Below, piece by piece: positions 35,835 through 45,775 of a stretch of 60,000 bases of DNA. The stretch is taken from the NCBI RefSeq assembly GCF_963678635.1, contig NC_087065.1:5109209-5169208 (forward strand), written 5' to 3'. Origin of the DNA: Symsagittifera roscoffensis. Lineage: Eukaryota > Xenacoelomorpha > Acoela > Convolutidae. A program made the translations under genes and the position numbers. How positions within the stretch are numbered: position 1 is the stretch's first letter; each line of letters begins with the position of its first letter. A model generated the notes under the pieces. That model ran no database searches and had not been told where the DNA came from. It saw only the letters and a list, made by a program, of their open reading frames with translations.

Positions 35835-36357
35835 GACTGCTCGTATCAGGGCGAAGCCCTGAATGTTCCGACTGCCTTTTAAGGTTTATGGAGCAGTAAT
35901 AAAATTAAAAAATTAAATGAAATTTAAAAGAAAATGAAAAAATTTTTTTCTAAAATTTTTTATGAAAACCATCCCCCCACACGCCATATACAGTACAAAG
36001 AATCTAATTTGCTCCTTGTAGCAAACCAATTATGACAAATAGGCTTCTTTTAACCAATTTGGAACGTTTTCTAAGACGGATTAACTCTCCGCTTACGCGT
36101 TAATAGCGCGAAATATATCGCGCGTTAATTGTCCCAAATTGGCCAAAATGGCAATCTTTAAACCCCCGTAACTTTACGAAAAATGATCACAGGTGAAATA
36201 TCTTTTCAAATTTGAGCTCAGAACAACAATACCTTTCGAATGATATAAAAAAATTCCGTCAAAAATGGCTAGTTAAAAAGTCGAAATTTGTCTGAAGAAA
36301 AAAAAACCCACCCCGAGCACAAATATTCCGTTACTTTCGTACCGAAAGTCGGAACAA
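35835..36357 (+). repeat. Family A dispersed repeat (duplicate unit 2)
   Basis: About 523 bp, almost identical to the copy in the neighbouring unit. It was copied by the segmental duplication, not by separate transposition, since the flanks are duplicated too. Confidence 0.93.
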
Positions 36358-36865
36358 TTATCATAAAGATTTTGTGTTGAAATTTCTTTGATATATTTTC
36401 CTTCTTTACTGATTAATTCAGAGCTTACAGAAATTAGACCAGTCTCAGTAAAAAGCAGTCCATAAATTAAGTAAGTGAAAGCATAGTTTTTCTTTATGCT
36501 GAATTAAGCACATTTCTTTTTGCCTATAAAAAATTTTATAATTTTTTTGATGGTTTTTTATTAAATTCATGAATTTCATGCACTTAAATTTTCTATAACA
36601 ATATGGGTTAGTTCCATAGCAACAGCCTAATCAAATTGCTTCGATGAAACTTGCGATTATTTCTGTGGGTGGTGTTTTCTTTCGAAATACTCCATGGAGA
36701 TGCCACCCGACAGGCTGAAGCCTTTTTGGGATTATCCTAAGCCGAACTGATTCGTAAACGAACATTTTCATAGAATGTCTGCTTATAACTTTTGGCTTGA
36801 AAATAAAGTTAATATTATAACGTTACAGCTAACTGTTTCGACCATTGTTTAGAGGCACCCAAAAA

Positions 36866-37958
36866 CTTATGATATAGTGAGCTCAAAAACAATATACAGT
36901 TAGAGTTGTAATTTAGAAGTGAGTATTTTGCTAATTTGAACTAAATAATGGTCATTTTTCGCCAGTTTTCTATTAAAATGTATGGCCAATGCGCCAAAAT
37001 GAAACGCTTCCAACTAAACGGAGGTAGGTAACTGTTCTAATTAAGCTGAAACTTGCATACACATATGTCAATTGTTCTTGATTTTGCACGTAAGGGAACA
37101 ATAACAACACAAACGGTCAAACAAGAAGTTTTGAAAAAGATTTTGAAAAAACTACTGCAGATAACGTCACGTGCAGGCAAAACATTCAATAATATGTCGG
37201 AAAGCAAATAACTCCAAAATAAAGATTTTTGGCAAATACAATGTCTCGCGAAATCCGTAAAGAGCTAAAAGGTTTAAGCGACAAGCAAACAGATCAAAGC
37301 ATTAAGCTAGCATTTGGAGCTGCCAAAAATTTCAAGTGAAAAAGATGATATTATAAGCGTCCAGTTAAAATTTATCAAAACCAAGTTTTCGCCTCAATTC
37401 ATTTTGAAACATTTTTTCTGCAGATTCATTAGCTGCTCACAAAATCAAAAATGAAACCACAAAAGACCAAAATTAGTGTAAATTTCCTGAAAAAATCTAC
37501 AGAAAAATTCAACTCGACCTACACAAATGTCTTCACTACGATCATTGACTCCATTGAACTGATGTTTGATTTAAAGTTTGATAAAAAGTTGGTGTATAAA
37601 AAATTCGGATCTATCTAACACGCCTTTCATTCATTAGTTTAGTTTAGTCTAATTATCAATTAGTTAAATATCGAAAATTCAGATTTCAGCAAAATTCGAA
37701 TTATAAATAGAACGCTCTAGTGCTTATTTACTGCTTTTATTAACAGGCATGGCAATTCTTCTGCAGATAACATCGGGGGGGTTAGAATCAAAATTTCATA
37801 AGAAGTTCAAGAAGTTCATTATTTAAATAAAATAAGACAAATGTTAAATTACAAATTGACATTTAACTTCACACAGAATTAAAGCTATATTGCACTGATA
37901 CAAACTTTGACTTGAAAATTTCCAATTATTTAGTTTAACATTCAACTCATGAATAAAT
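36866..37958. other. Stretch downstream of the GPCR exons with two small plus-strand frames
   Basis: Mostly non-coding. It holds a 32-codon frame at 37241-37339 (starting MSREIRKELKGL) and the 55-codon frame listed separately. Both have less extreme composition than their surroundings. A CTGCAG acceptor-like site with a T-rich tract lies between them, but the frames do not join across it. Confidence 0.4.
37451..37618 (+). CDS. Small uncharacterised frame, 55 residues
   Basis: ATG at 37451, stop TAA at 37616-37618. The product is basic, starts MKPQKTKISVNFLKK and contains TTIIDSIELMFDLKFDKK, with an alternating hydrophobic pattern that could be a beta-hairpin plus helix. I do not recognise it. 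It could be an exon of a larger gene or a chance frame; flanking splice signals are weak. It converges on the minus-strand GPCR fragment. Confidence 0.2.
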   Translation: MKPQKTKISVNFLKKSTEKFNSTYTNVFTTIIDSIELMFDLKFDKKLVYKKFGSI

Positions 37959-38694
37959 TCAATTACCTTCATGCATGTTGGAACCACATTTAAGACATGG
38001 GATTAAAGTGATCAAGTCTGTTTTGAATGCAGAGTTAGTAAAATAGTAAATAAAAGGGTTCACTGCAAACGAAATTGTATAAAGTACTAAGCTGATGTCA
38101 TTCAGCCTCGGATTTACCACAAGGCTCGTGTAGCCTTTCAAAAACCGAATGGCAGCGTTCGGAATGTTCAACCCGACGAACACGCAGCAAACTATCCAAA
38201 GAGTCACTGTCGTTTTCCGAGCTCGTTTTTCCGAGTTTATTCTAGCTTGAGTCGGCGCCGCAACTTGACTCTTTTGCGAGTTCGACAGCAGTTTTACACC
38301 CGAGAACCGACTGGCCTTTCTCCGAGTGAGCTCGTCGCCTAGATGCGTTCGGGTTGAACCTGACTGCTTCGAGTCGCGTTTTCCCAGGAGGTTAGACGAG
38401 TGGGAGTGTGCGTGGTTGCCGACCATAGATCCGTCGGCTTGGTGCTCCACCTCCACCGGGTGTTCGTCGTCGTCCGAGTCGTGCTGGTGATTTCCACTAA
38501 TTGAAGTCGAGATCAGCCTTGGAAGGTTGTCGCGCGAGGGTTTTAGGCTGTTGGCGTTCAGTAGAGACGGGTTGAAATCAGTTGATGTTGTCAATTTAGG
38601 TTTTGGCGTTGTCTTCGGGTCTTCGACGACGGCGGTGTTGATTGACATATTAGAGTGATGGAACTCGACCTTGATAGTTGTGATTGTTTTGCTT
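37959..38694 (-). CDS. Class A GPCR, last recognisable exon (end of ICL3, TM6, TM7, helix 8)
   Basis: This is the C-terminal part of a rhodopsin-like G-protein-coupled receptor. The exon starts at acceptor TTTTCAG, then AAGCAAAAC (38694), and continues the upstream exon in phase, so the internal ATG at 38648 is not the start. It encodes a hydrophilic, Ser/His/Lys-rich loop of about 150 residues and then RKTTVTLWIVCCVFVGLNIP (TM6, lacking the common CWxP). A short extracellular loop and TM7 follow, with AVNPFIYYF (the NPxxY-type motif), then NSAFKTDLITLIPCLKC as helix 8 with possible palmitoylated Cys. The frame stops at 37959, eleven residues after the CLKC. An AAG then GTAATT donor-like site (exon end 37967) just before the stop leaves open a further exon. 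The pattern resembles invertebrate peptide receptors, but the ligand cannot be assigned. Confidence 0.88.
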
Positions 38695-39186
38695 CTGAAA
38701 AAGATAAAATTTAGCTTAAAACTACAAATATCAACATCTCCGATTTTAAAAAAAGTAAGAAAAAATTAGTGCTAGAAAACAGATTGTTAATTGAATGAAG
38801 TTATTTCCATTGAGTGAAAAATGTCTGTTGTTCAAAACTTCTATGTTTCGCCTTTCCGTAATAGTTTCTAAATTTCTTTTAACCGTTAACTTAATCAAAG
38901 TCAATAGTTTGTGATATTACTGGTATAACGTTTTTCCAGCTATTTCATTTCAAAAATATGATTTTTGAGAAATATCAGGTTTTGATTTTTTTTACAAACC
39001 TTGTAGAGTTTTTAATTGAATGGTACTGTTGATTTATCTGACATCTTTTTCAAAAACAATGAGAACTTGAAGTGTGTGCTTTATTTAAATTGACTTACCG
39101 ATTCTTTCATATTATCAAAGTTTTCTTATCCCCATCACTCATTGCGTATGATTAAATTTTATGAACCAATTACAAAAGGTACTCAC
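38695..39186 (-). other. GPCR intron, 492 bp, GT-AG
   Basis: The donor reads ATGGATAG then GTGAGT; the acceptor is TATCTTTTTCAG. It splits an Arg codon after two bases (AG, then A) and joins the two exons in one open frame. Confidence 0.88.
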
Positions 39187-39373
39187 CTATCCATGGTTGG
39201 CTTAGAGCTCCCGCTGGGTCCAGCCTCTTCGGGTAAATGCAACCTCTGGACACGACTAGGACCGAGATCTGGACCAGAAGGACTAGAGCTACCCTCATTC
39301 AAGTTCAACTGAGATGTACTCAACTCATTTACACGTTCTGCATTCTTGTTGTTTTGGTTGTTTTTGCTGCTGC

Positions 39374-39449
<76 letters not shown>

Positions 39450-39675
39450 GCTGTTGGTGGTGGTGTTGTTGTTGTTGTTATTGGTGGTGGTGGTGTTGTT
39501 GTTGTTGGTTAGGGCGGCGATAGCAGTTAGTTCAATGGTGGATCCGCCGTTGCCGTTGCACTTTCCACTTATCGGGTGATATGCGTAGGTCTCCTCCTCC
39601 GCTATCAGCGGTGGGCTTTTGTGGCTTTTGTAGACCAGAGAGTCTTTGTTCTGACTGCGCAGTCTGCTAACCACT
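39187..39675 (-). CDS. Class A GPCR, ICL3 exon with poly-asparagine tract
   Basis: This exon lies upstream of the TM6/TM7 exon and gives about 163 residues of a very long third intracellular loop. The acceptor is CTCCTTTTAG, then AGTGG (39675); the first complete codon is GTG, so this is an internal exon. The frame enters from a previous exon ending in phase 2. It begins VSRLRSQNKDSLVYK, as expected just after TM5, then Thr/Asn-rich sequence with an almost pure Asn run. That run is encoded by AAC triplets seen as GTT on the plus strand (39375-39450) and is followed by SSSKNNQNNKNAE. Together the two exons give 407 residues. TM1-5 must be encoded at higher coordinates; no exon for them is recognisable up to 60 kb, so they sit far away or outside the window. 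Confidence 0.83.
39375..39505. repeat. (GTT)n trinucleotide repeat with interrupted tail
   Basis: A pure GTT run of about 25 units (39375-39450) continues as interrupted GTT/GGT repeats to about 39505. It lies inside the GPCR coding exon, where it encodes Asn with Thr interruptions on the minus strand. Such runs are usually length-variable between individuals. Confidence 0.95.
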
Positions 39676-41309
39676 CTAAAAGGAGCATCCCAAAATGAAT
39701 ACCTTCCAAAGACCCGAAAAACAACCAGAACATGTCTTCAAAACAGACGGTGACAGGCTTTTTTTTAGTCCACAGTAGAATATTTCTTGATTTTTCATCA
39801 TTTTAAAATGATCCTGTGGTGTCAAACGAAAAAGTTCAGAAAAATACAGAAAATTTTATTTTATCTTTATTATTCCGACCACTCCGATCAAAAAAATGGG
39901 AAGAAAATACGGCATAATAAGACTTTTCTGGCACAATCTTCGGCTCCTCAATAAAAACTTGTAGGGTTCAATGCAACTGGTGCAAAAATAAAGAACTTCA
40001 TCTGGCCCCTACATGCAAGAACGATCCTAAAAAGCATACCGGAATTGAATTTCGAATTTGGTCTGAATGACAAACTCTATCCATTCATAAAAAATTGTTA
40101 AACCAAAGAGAACAAAAAATTACGAACCCAAATTAGAAATCAAAAACATAGGGTCACCCGACAAGTTGCTCTGAAATGGTTTAATTTTTAGTCATATGTT
40201 TTGTTCTTTTCGCTTGAACTAAGCAATTTTGTGGAATATCGGACAAGCACAGCCCATTTTCTATGTCAAAAGTCTACCCTAGCCAATCCCTAGCAAATTG
40301 TTTGACTTCTTTTAACCATTTTTTTATTTGCAAACGGGTTCCACAGAATTGAGGAAAATTGACAACTTTATTTTTGAACGCAGATTTTTAACGCTTTTGA
40401 TTGGTTGTCGATCTCGACAAACGGTCGCCTTACCAATAGAAAAATTTCGAACTTTTTGCTCTTCGGACTCATATTTAGGAGAGATGGATAACTAAGCTGT
40501 AAGCGAAAACTGATTTCCGCGGTGACTTTGGTTCAAGTTTGTTAGCTTACCATTTAATGTTCCGACTTTCTAAACATTTATGCCTGTTTAGCATGCTTTA
40601 GACGGGTTTATATATAACCTGCGTGTGTTTCAACTACGGCCCGCATCCAAATTTGGCCATACGTAATCGATTATAACAGAATAGAATGTTAATTTTTCGT
40701 TATAATTGATTAAAATTCCCAAACTATGTGTTTAAAAGATGTGTTTAAGAGATCTATCATAATTGCGATATTTTCCATGAGATTAAAATCTTGTATAATC
40801 CATTTAAATTGATTATAGTTTATACCAAAAACACTAAAATATAATTGTAATCGAATATTATTGATAATAATCGATTATAAACTCTTATTGTTGTCACACC
40901 AATGAATCTTTTATTTATATCCTAATCTTACTTTTTTCGGTCATTAGTAGAATCTTTAAATATGAGATGTCTTGTCACATTTTGGTTCACCTGAGCACAA
41001 AAGTTTCACCACGAAACAAAAGTTTCATAGAGATTCTTTTATTTTAGTTAAAAGGATCCCGCGGTAAGTGAAAAAAAAAATTATTCCAAAAAAATCATGG
41101 AACTTGAACAATGTGCTAATATTTAGGTGATTAAAAACTATAATGTGCTTCATGAAACAATTCTATGAAAAAACAAATTTGAAAAATATTAGAGACAAGC
41201 AATTCAGAATTCAAGACGCAGACAAATTGTGCAAAGAAAAAGGATTACAATCAAGAATAATCGATTAGAACGAATTTTGTGCTTAACAAATAAATTGTAA
41301 TTAAAACAC
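39676..41309. other. Presumed GPCR intron, non-coding
   Basis: AT-rich with no exon recognised on the minus strand. 40.65-40.90 kb is rich in AATCGATTATAA-like repeats, and the same ATAATCGATTA motif flanks the next family A copy. Confidence 0.45.
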
Positions 41310-41828
41310 GACTGCTCGTATCAAGGCGAAGCCCTGAATGTTCCGACTGCCTTTTAAGGTGGAGCAGTAATAACATTGAAAAATTAAATGTAAAAAAAAT
41401 GAAAACTTTTTTTTCTAAAATTTGAAATTTTTTATGAAAATCATCCCCCCACACGCCATATAAAGTACAAAAGGATAAATTTCGCTCCTTGTAACAAATC
41501 AATTATGGCAAAAAGCTTCTTTCAACCAATTTGGAACGATTTTAAGACGGATTAACTCTCCGCTTACGCGTTAATAGCGAGAAATATATCGCGAGTTAAT
41601 TGTCCCAAATTGGCCAAAATGGCAATATTTAAACCCCCATAACTTTACGAAAAATGATCACAGGTGAAATATTTTTTCAAATTTGAGCTCAAGACAACAA
41701 TACTTTTCGAATGATATAAAAAAATTCCGTCAAAAATGGCTAGATAAAAAGTCGAAATTTGTCTGAAGAAAAAAAAAACCCACCCCGAGCACAAATATGC
41801 CGTTACTTTCGTATCGAAAGTCGGAACA
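41310..41828 (+). repeat. Family A dispersed repeat
   Basis: About 519 bp, GACTGCTCGTATCAAGGCGAA to CGAAAGTCGGAACAA. It has all the internal blocks but lacks the GTTTAT before GGAGCAG. The flanks do not show an obvious target duplication. It lies in the presumed GPCR intron. Confidence 0.93.
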
Positions 41829-43730
41829 ATAATCGATTAAGTTTGTTTTCAAAGAGAAAGATTAAAATGGATTATTAATTGATTATAATAGGTTATTTCT
41901 CAGTTTTACGAAGTTTGGTTCTAAAACGTTTGAAACGGGATGCGGGTGTTTTTTACTATGAAGAAAGAGCTTTTAATTCATTTCAAGTTGCTGATCTAGT
42001 TTTTCGCTAAAACACTGAAAGAATGTCGACTAAAATCTCTGTGCTATTTATTTGTAAAGCGACAAAAAATTCTTGATATTTCAAAAATGTCCTATAAAAC
42101 AAACAACTTGATTACCAATTTGCACACTTTTTTTATATCAAAAAAGACAATCGTGCCGAGTTTTTTGTGCCCATTTTCAAAAAGAGAGGCTCTTTCACGC
42201 CACTCTGAGGAAAAAAAGACCAATGTTGTTGACATACTGGGTCGCCGCCTCTATTGCAATAGCGCGATTACCGCGCTGGACTCGAACCGTTTATCATATA
42301 TTAAACATTTGGCCCAATCATCAAGGAATCACGGGAAAATGGTATTAAAGTAGACACCAAACTCAGCCCGGGCAATTCATTCTGTTAAAATTGTAAAAGA
42401 AAACATTTAAAAGTTTTTTTTCAGACAAATTATTATTGAAACAAATATCGAACAAGGAAAATCAAGTCCTGAGCATTATGCATTACACGCCTTTGAAGGA
42501 ATTATTTTTGATTTTTCCTGACATAATTGTAAATCCTATCTTTTCACATTCGTGATTACTAATCAAGGTTATTGTTTGAAGAATTTTGAAAGAAGAGATG
42601 GAAAAAAATAATCTGAAGCTCAAAATTGGTTGATGAAAATTGCTTAGAGCAATCTAAAATATAAAAAAACAGGTACGGCCAATTTTTAAGCCGTTTTGCA
42701 TCGCTAAAACGCAAATTTAAACCGAAGCCTTCTCTACAAAATGTTAGGTTTGATCAAATTTCATGGAAACTTTCAACACGATTAAAAAAGATATTCGATC
42801 TTCTAAAATTAGTTTCCAATTTTAGTTTATTGGCAGATTAAAAAAAAGAGATTCGATTTTCTAAAATTAGTTTCCAATTTTAGATTATTGGTGGATTTTA
42901 AAGTTTCAAAAACCGTTTTTTTTAAATTCAAAAGTAGTCTAATCCGATCGCATAAATCACAATGTTTCCAATTTCCACAACAACTAAATCTCCTTTTCCG
43001 ATAATGAAACTTCCTTCTCGAGTAAAATGAGACACATAATACTCTTTAAGCGATGATTAACAATACTTAAAGTCCCCTCAGTAAATAATTGCATAGGAGA
43101 AGATGACGCTTAATCACCTTATGAGAAGGATGGGGGAGGAAAGCGATTTGTAACTCAATCAAATTTGATTGCAAATTTAACAAGGAGATATCAAAAATAA
43201 TCCTTTTTAGCTACATTATGCAGTACAAAACACGACCGCTTAGAGATGAACTGTTTGAACTGTTTTGAGAGAAATTATTTTACTTCTTTCTTTTTCTCAA
43301 TAAAAGAATTTTCAGGTACAATCAATTTAGGTCAACCCCAAGCGGAAAATCATTATCTTCAAGCATGGCTTTACGGGAAAAAATTCCATTTAATAGTATT
43401 TATTTTTGCTAATTGAATATTTCTAAAGCATGTTTTTGTGTTACTTTTCAATGCTTTTTAGGAACAGACAGCAATAAAATTGAGTAAATAGTTGGAAAAC
43501 TGGAAAATTATTGACCAGATTTTTGAGTCATTTTCTAAGAAAAATTGAGAAATTAAAAAGGCGATGACCTTGTTCTGATGTTTGAAAGAGGTTTACATTA
43601 AAAAAGCGAAGTTTTGTTTTTCTATTTTGCCTAAAATTAAGCCCGAGTAGCATCTGCTATTTTCTAAACTTTCAACCCTTGTAAAATAGCAAACTAAAAT
43701 TGTATCGGCAGAGGCGGAGCTATACAATTT
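41829..43730. other. Non-coding stretch with a GC-richer 88-codon frame
   Basis: 42087-42353 (+) is open for 88 codons. Its last third is GC-richer than anything nearby and includes GCTGGACTCGAACCG, the complement of a GGTTCGAGTCC B-box-like motif. No A box or cloverleaf partner was found, so neither a gene nor a tRNA is claimed. 42.78-42.89 kb contains a short direct repeat (TTCGATYTTCTAAAATTAGTTTCC twice, about 60 bp apart). Confidence 0.4.
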
Positions 43731-44195
43731 TTTTTAGGTCGACCAAATTGTGTTTTGCCCAAAACACCACTATTAGGGCCCTTATTTAGCACCGCAGATA
43801 TTAAAAAAAACACACGTCAAAATGCCGTTTGTGGTTTTCTTTTGAAATGTTTCGACCAATTAGTTGCATGTTTTTGGCACGCGCTTTCTGATCAAAGTTG
43901 ATCAAATGTATATATATATCAGCGCCAACGAAAAAAAGCTGTTCTTTACCCCTTTTCCCCAAACAGTTCAAGTCGGCCTTTTTCTAAATTGTCTTACGTG
44001 TTTTTATGGCTGAGCGATTGTAGTGCTAAATTGAAAATCTAAGTTTTTCACAATGCAAAATTTTGTTACAAAATGACAAGGTAAAATCAATCAATTTTCA
44101 AAAACTAAAATTGAAATGGAGCTAGTGAAAAAATTTGAGCTAGTGAAAAAACAGCAAAAAATTTTAGGTCAGACGGCCAAAAATATATGTTTCCA
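43728..44195 (+). repeat. Family B dispersed repeat, with interruption
   Basis: TTTTAGGTCGACCAAATTG opens the copy. A GCACGCGCTTTCTGATC block and TATATCAGCGCCAACG mark the usual right part, here with the GGCGCC palindrome decayed. The family's last block, AGGTCAGACGGCCAAAAATA, appears only at about 44166, so some 200 bp seem to be inserted or expanded between them. Confidence 0.6.
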
Positions 44196-45120
44196 CATAG
44201 TCACCACATCTTTCTAATTTTGCTACTGCTCTAAATAATGTTTTGAGGCTCTAAATAATGTTCTAAACAATGTTTTTTTTTATTCGTCCGAACATGCTAA
44301 CCCACATTAGCAAAACTAAGGTTGTCATCATTGCATTGTCAATTATCAATCATTGCAATCAATTATCGCAAGTAAAAATGCGTTTTGAAATAGATTGTTT
44401 TTTAAACACCACAAATTGTGTCCTATTAGTTATCAAACCGATTGTATTCAATTGTATTTTGGCACTTAAATTAATTGATTCGATATTTACATTAATTCAT
44501 TTTTAGTGTACATTTCGATACGTAAAATCTGCAAATTATCGTCAGTTTATATACTCATTTAAAACCGATTTTTATTTTATACGTACTACAGACAGATCTT
44601 ATACATATTTTATATAAACAAAAAACAAGTTATATACAGATTATATACAGATAATATGCATAATATCTACAAATTGCAAAAACTGACAAATGTCATACAG
44701 ATTAGTTAATGACTTTTTCATTTTTTCCCTCATAACGATACAAAAAAATATTGAGTAAAGCAAAAATTAAAGTAAGACGTCTGGATTTATTGACAATATC
44801 CTTTGTTATAAAGATTATATACACTTTTCATGCATATGATGTACTAAAAAAACGTGTTTCTTCCATTTAAGCTTGTGCAGAAAAAATTCAAATTTAAGAC
44901 AAGTTTCTTGTTCCTAGTCTTGTTTTTGATAAAATTGATTTTAGAAAATGGCTCGAAAATATCGAATTAACACCAAAATGTCTTTTTCAAATATTGATAA
45001 ATTCAATCATCTCAGTTCCGTAGAAGGTCTTGAATTCTCATTTTTTGTAATTTGAAGTCATGATCACAAAAGATATATGGTACAAATACCAAAATTGCTT
45101 CACATTCGTTCGACACCAGT
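44196..45120. other. Non-coding AT-rich stretch
   Basis: 44.57-44.70 kb has TATATACAGAT-like irregular repeats. A 78-codon plus frame at 44270-44506 shows no family features. Confidence 0.4.
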
Positions 45121-45130
45121 AAATTGACAT

Positions 45131-45215
45131 TTTTCAGCTGATTTTCTCGCCTGCACACTATTATCAGCCGAAAACAACCACTAATTTCTAAAGAAATATA
45201 TAATTTTACGTCTAC
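45131..45215 (+). repeat. Diverged relative of the 45.5-kb palindrome arm
   Basis: TTTTCAGCTGATTTTCTCGCCTGCACACT, then ATCAGCCGAAAACAACC, then TTTCTAAAGAAATATA aligns block by block with the left palindrome arm at 45484-45586 (TTTTCAACTAGGCTTCTCG, ACAGCCGAACCCAACC and so on). It shows that the arm sequence existed as a local direct repeat before or apart from the palindrome. Confidence 0.55.
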
Positions 45216-45475
45216 AAAATTTGGTTGAAACTATTTTTTAGGCCAATCAACCTTTTCTTGCTGAATTTTTCCACAACATGAGTCAAAACTGCTCATTTGG
45301 AGACTTTTTTGACAACTCGTCTAAAAAATTTTTAAAGGAAATTTAGAAGATATGGAATGTTGTCATATAGCTTATTCTACTCGTACTAACTAGTTATTGC
45401 AAGTTGTTGGCAGGGAAAACCCAAATTTTAGTTTCGATTGCAAATAGTTTTTTCTTGTCCATTGGGCATCTTTAA

Positions 45476-45720
45476 ATTGACGATTTTCAACTAGGCTTCT
45501 CGATTGCACCTCATTAACAGCCGAACCCAACCGACTGATTTTATTCAGAAAAAGTGTATCCTACACATTTTGAATGAAATAATTTCACAAGAAATGATTT
45601 TGGGTTTTCGAAATTATTTCATTCAAAATGTGTAGGATACACTTTTTCTGAATAAAATCAGTCGGTTGGGTTCGGCTGTTAATGAGGTGCAATCGAGAAG
45701 CCAAGTTGAAAATCGTCAAT
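45476..45720. repeat. Near-perfect palindrome, 111-bp arms, 23-nt spacer
   Basis: The left arm 45476-45586 and right arm 45610-45720 are reverse complements with a single mismatch seen. The spacer 45587-45609 begins ACAAGAAATGATTTTGGG. A transcript from either strand would fold into a long hairpin. Confidence 0.96.
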
Positions 45721-45775
45721 TATCTGAAATAACTCCACAAGAAATGATTTTGGGTTTTCGGAGTTATTTCAGAAA
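45721..45775. repeat. Second hairpin with the same loop
   Basis: Immediately after the palindrome, TCTGAAATAACTC and GAGTTATTTCAGA flank CACAAGAAATGATTTTGGG. The loop is identical to that of the palindrome, while the stem bases next to it differ at two positions, both compensated by changes on the other side. Confidence 0.93.

Larger units (their letters stand above)
34470..36865. repeat. Tandem duplication of a ~1.2-kb unit, each carrying a family A copy
   Basis: GCAATGATTTTAGAATATTT starts at 34471 and at 35679, a 1208-bp period. The second unit ends near 36865 with GAGGCACCCAAAAA, the same sequence that closes the first unit near 35677. The units are very similar. Scattered substitutions and small indels indicate a fairly recent duplication that includes the family A element and its flanks. 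Confidence 0.93.

Noticed and set aside
39237-39579. Plus-strand poly-Val, poly-Cys and poly-Leu frames
   Set aside because: They are other-frame readings of the GTT repeat inside the minus-strand GPCR exon.
41251-41502. 83-codon minus-strand frame
   Set aside because: It is the antisense of a family A copy; equivalent frames in other copies are broken.
42240-42310. B-box-like GGTTCGAGTCC on the minus strand as a tRNA gene
   Set aside because: No A box at the right distance and no acceptor, D or anticodon stems could be paired, so it is not a tRNA and is too weak for a tRNA-derived SINE.
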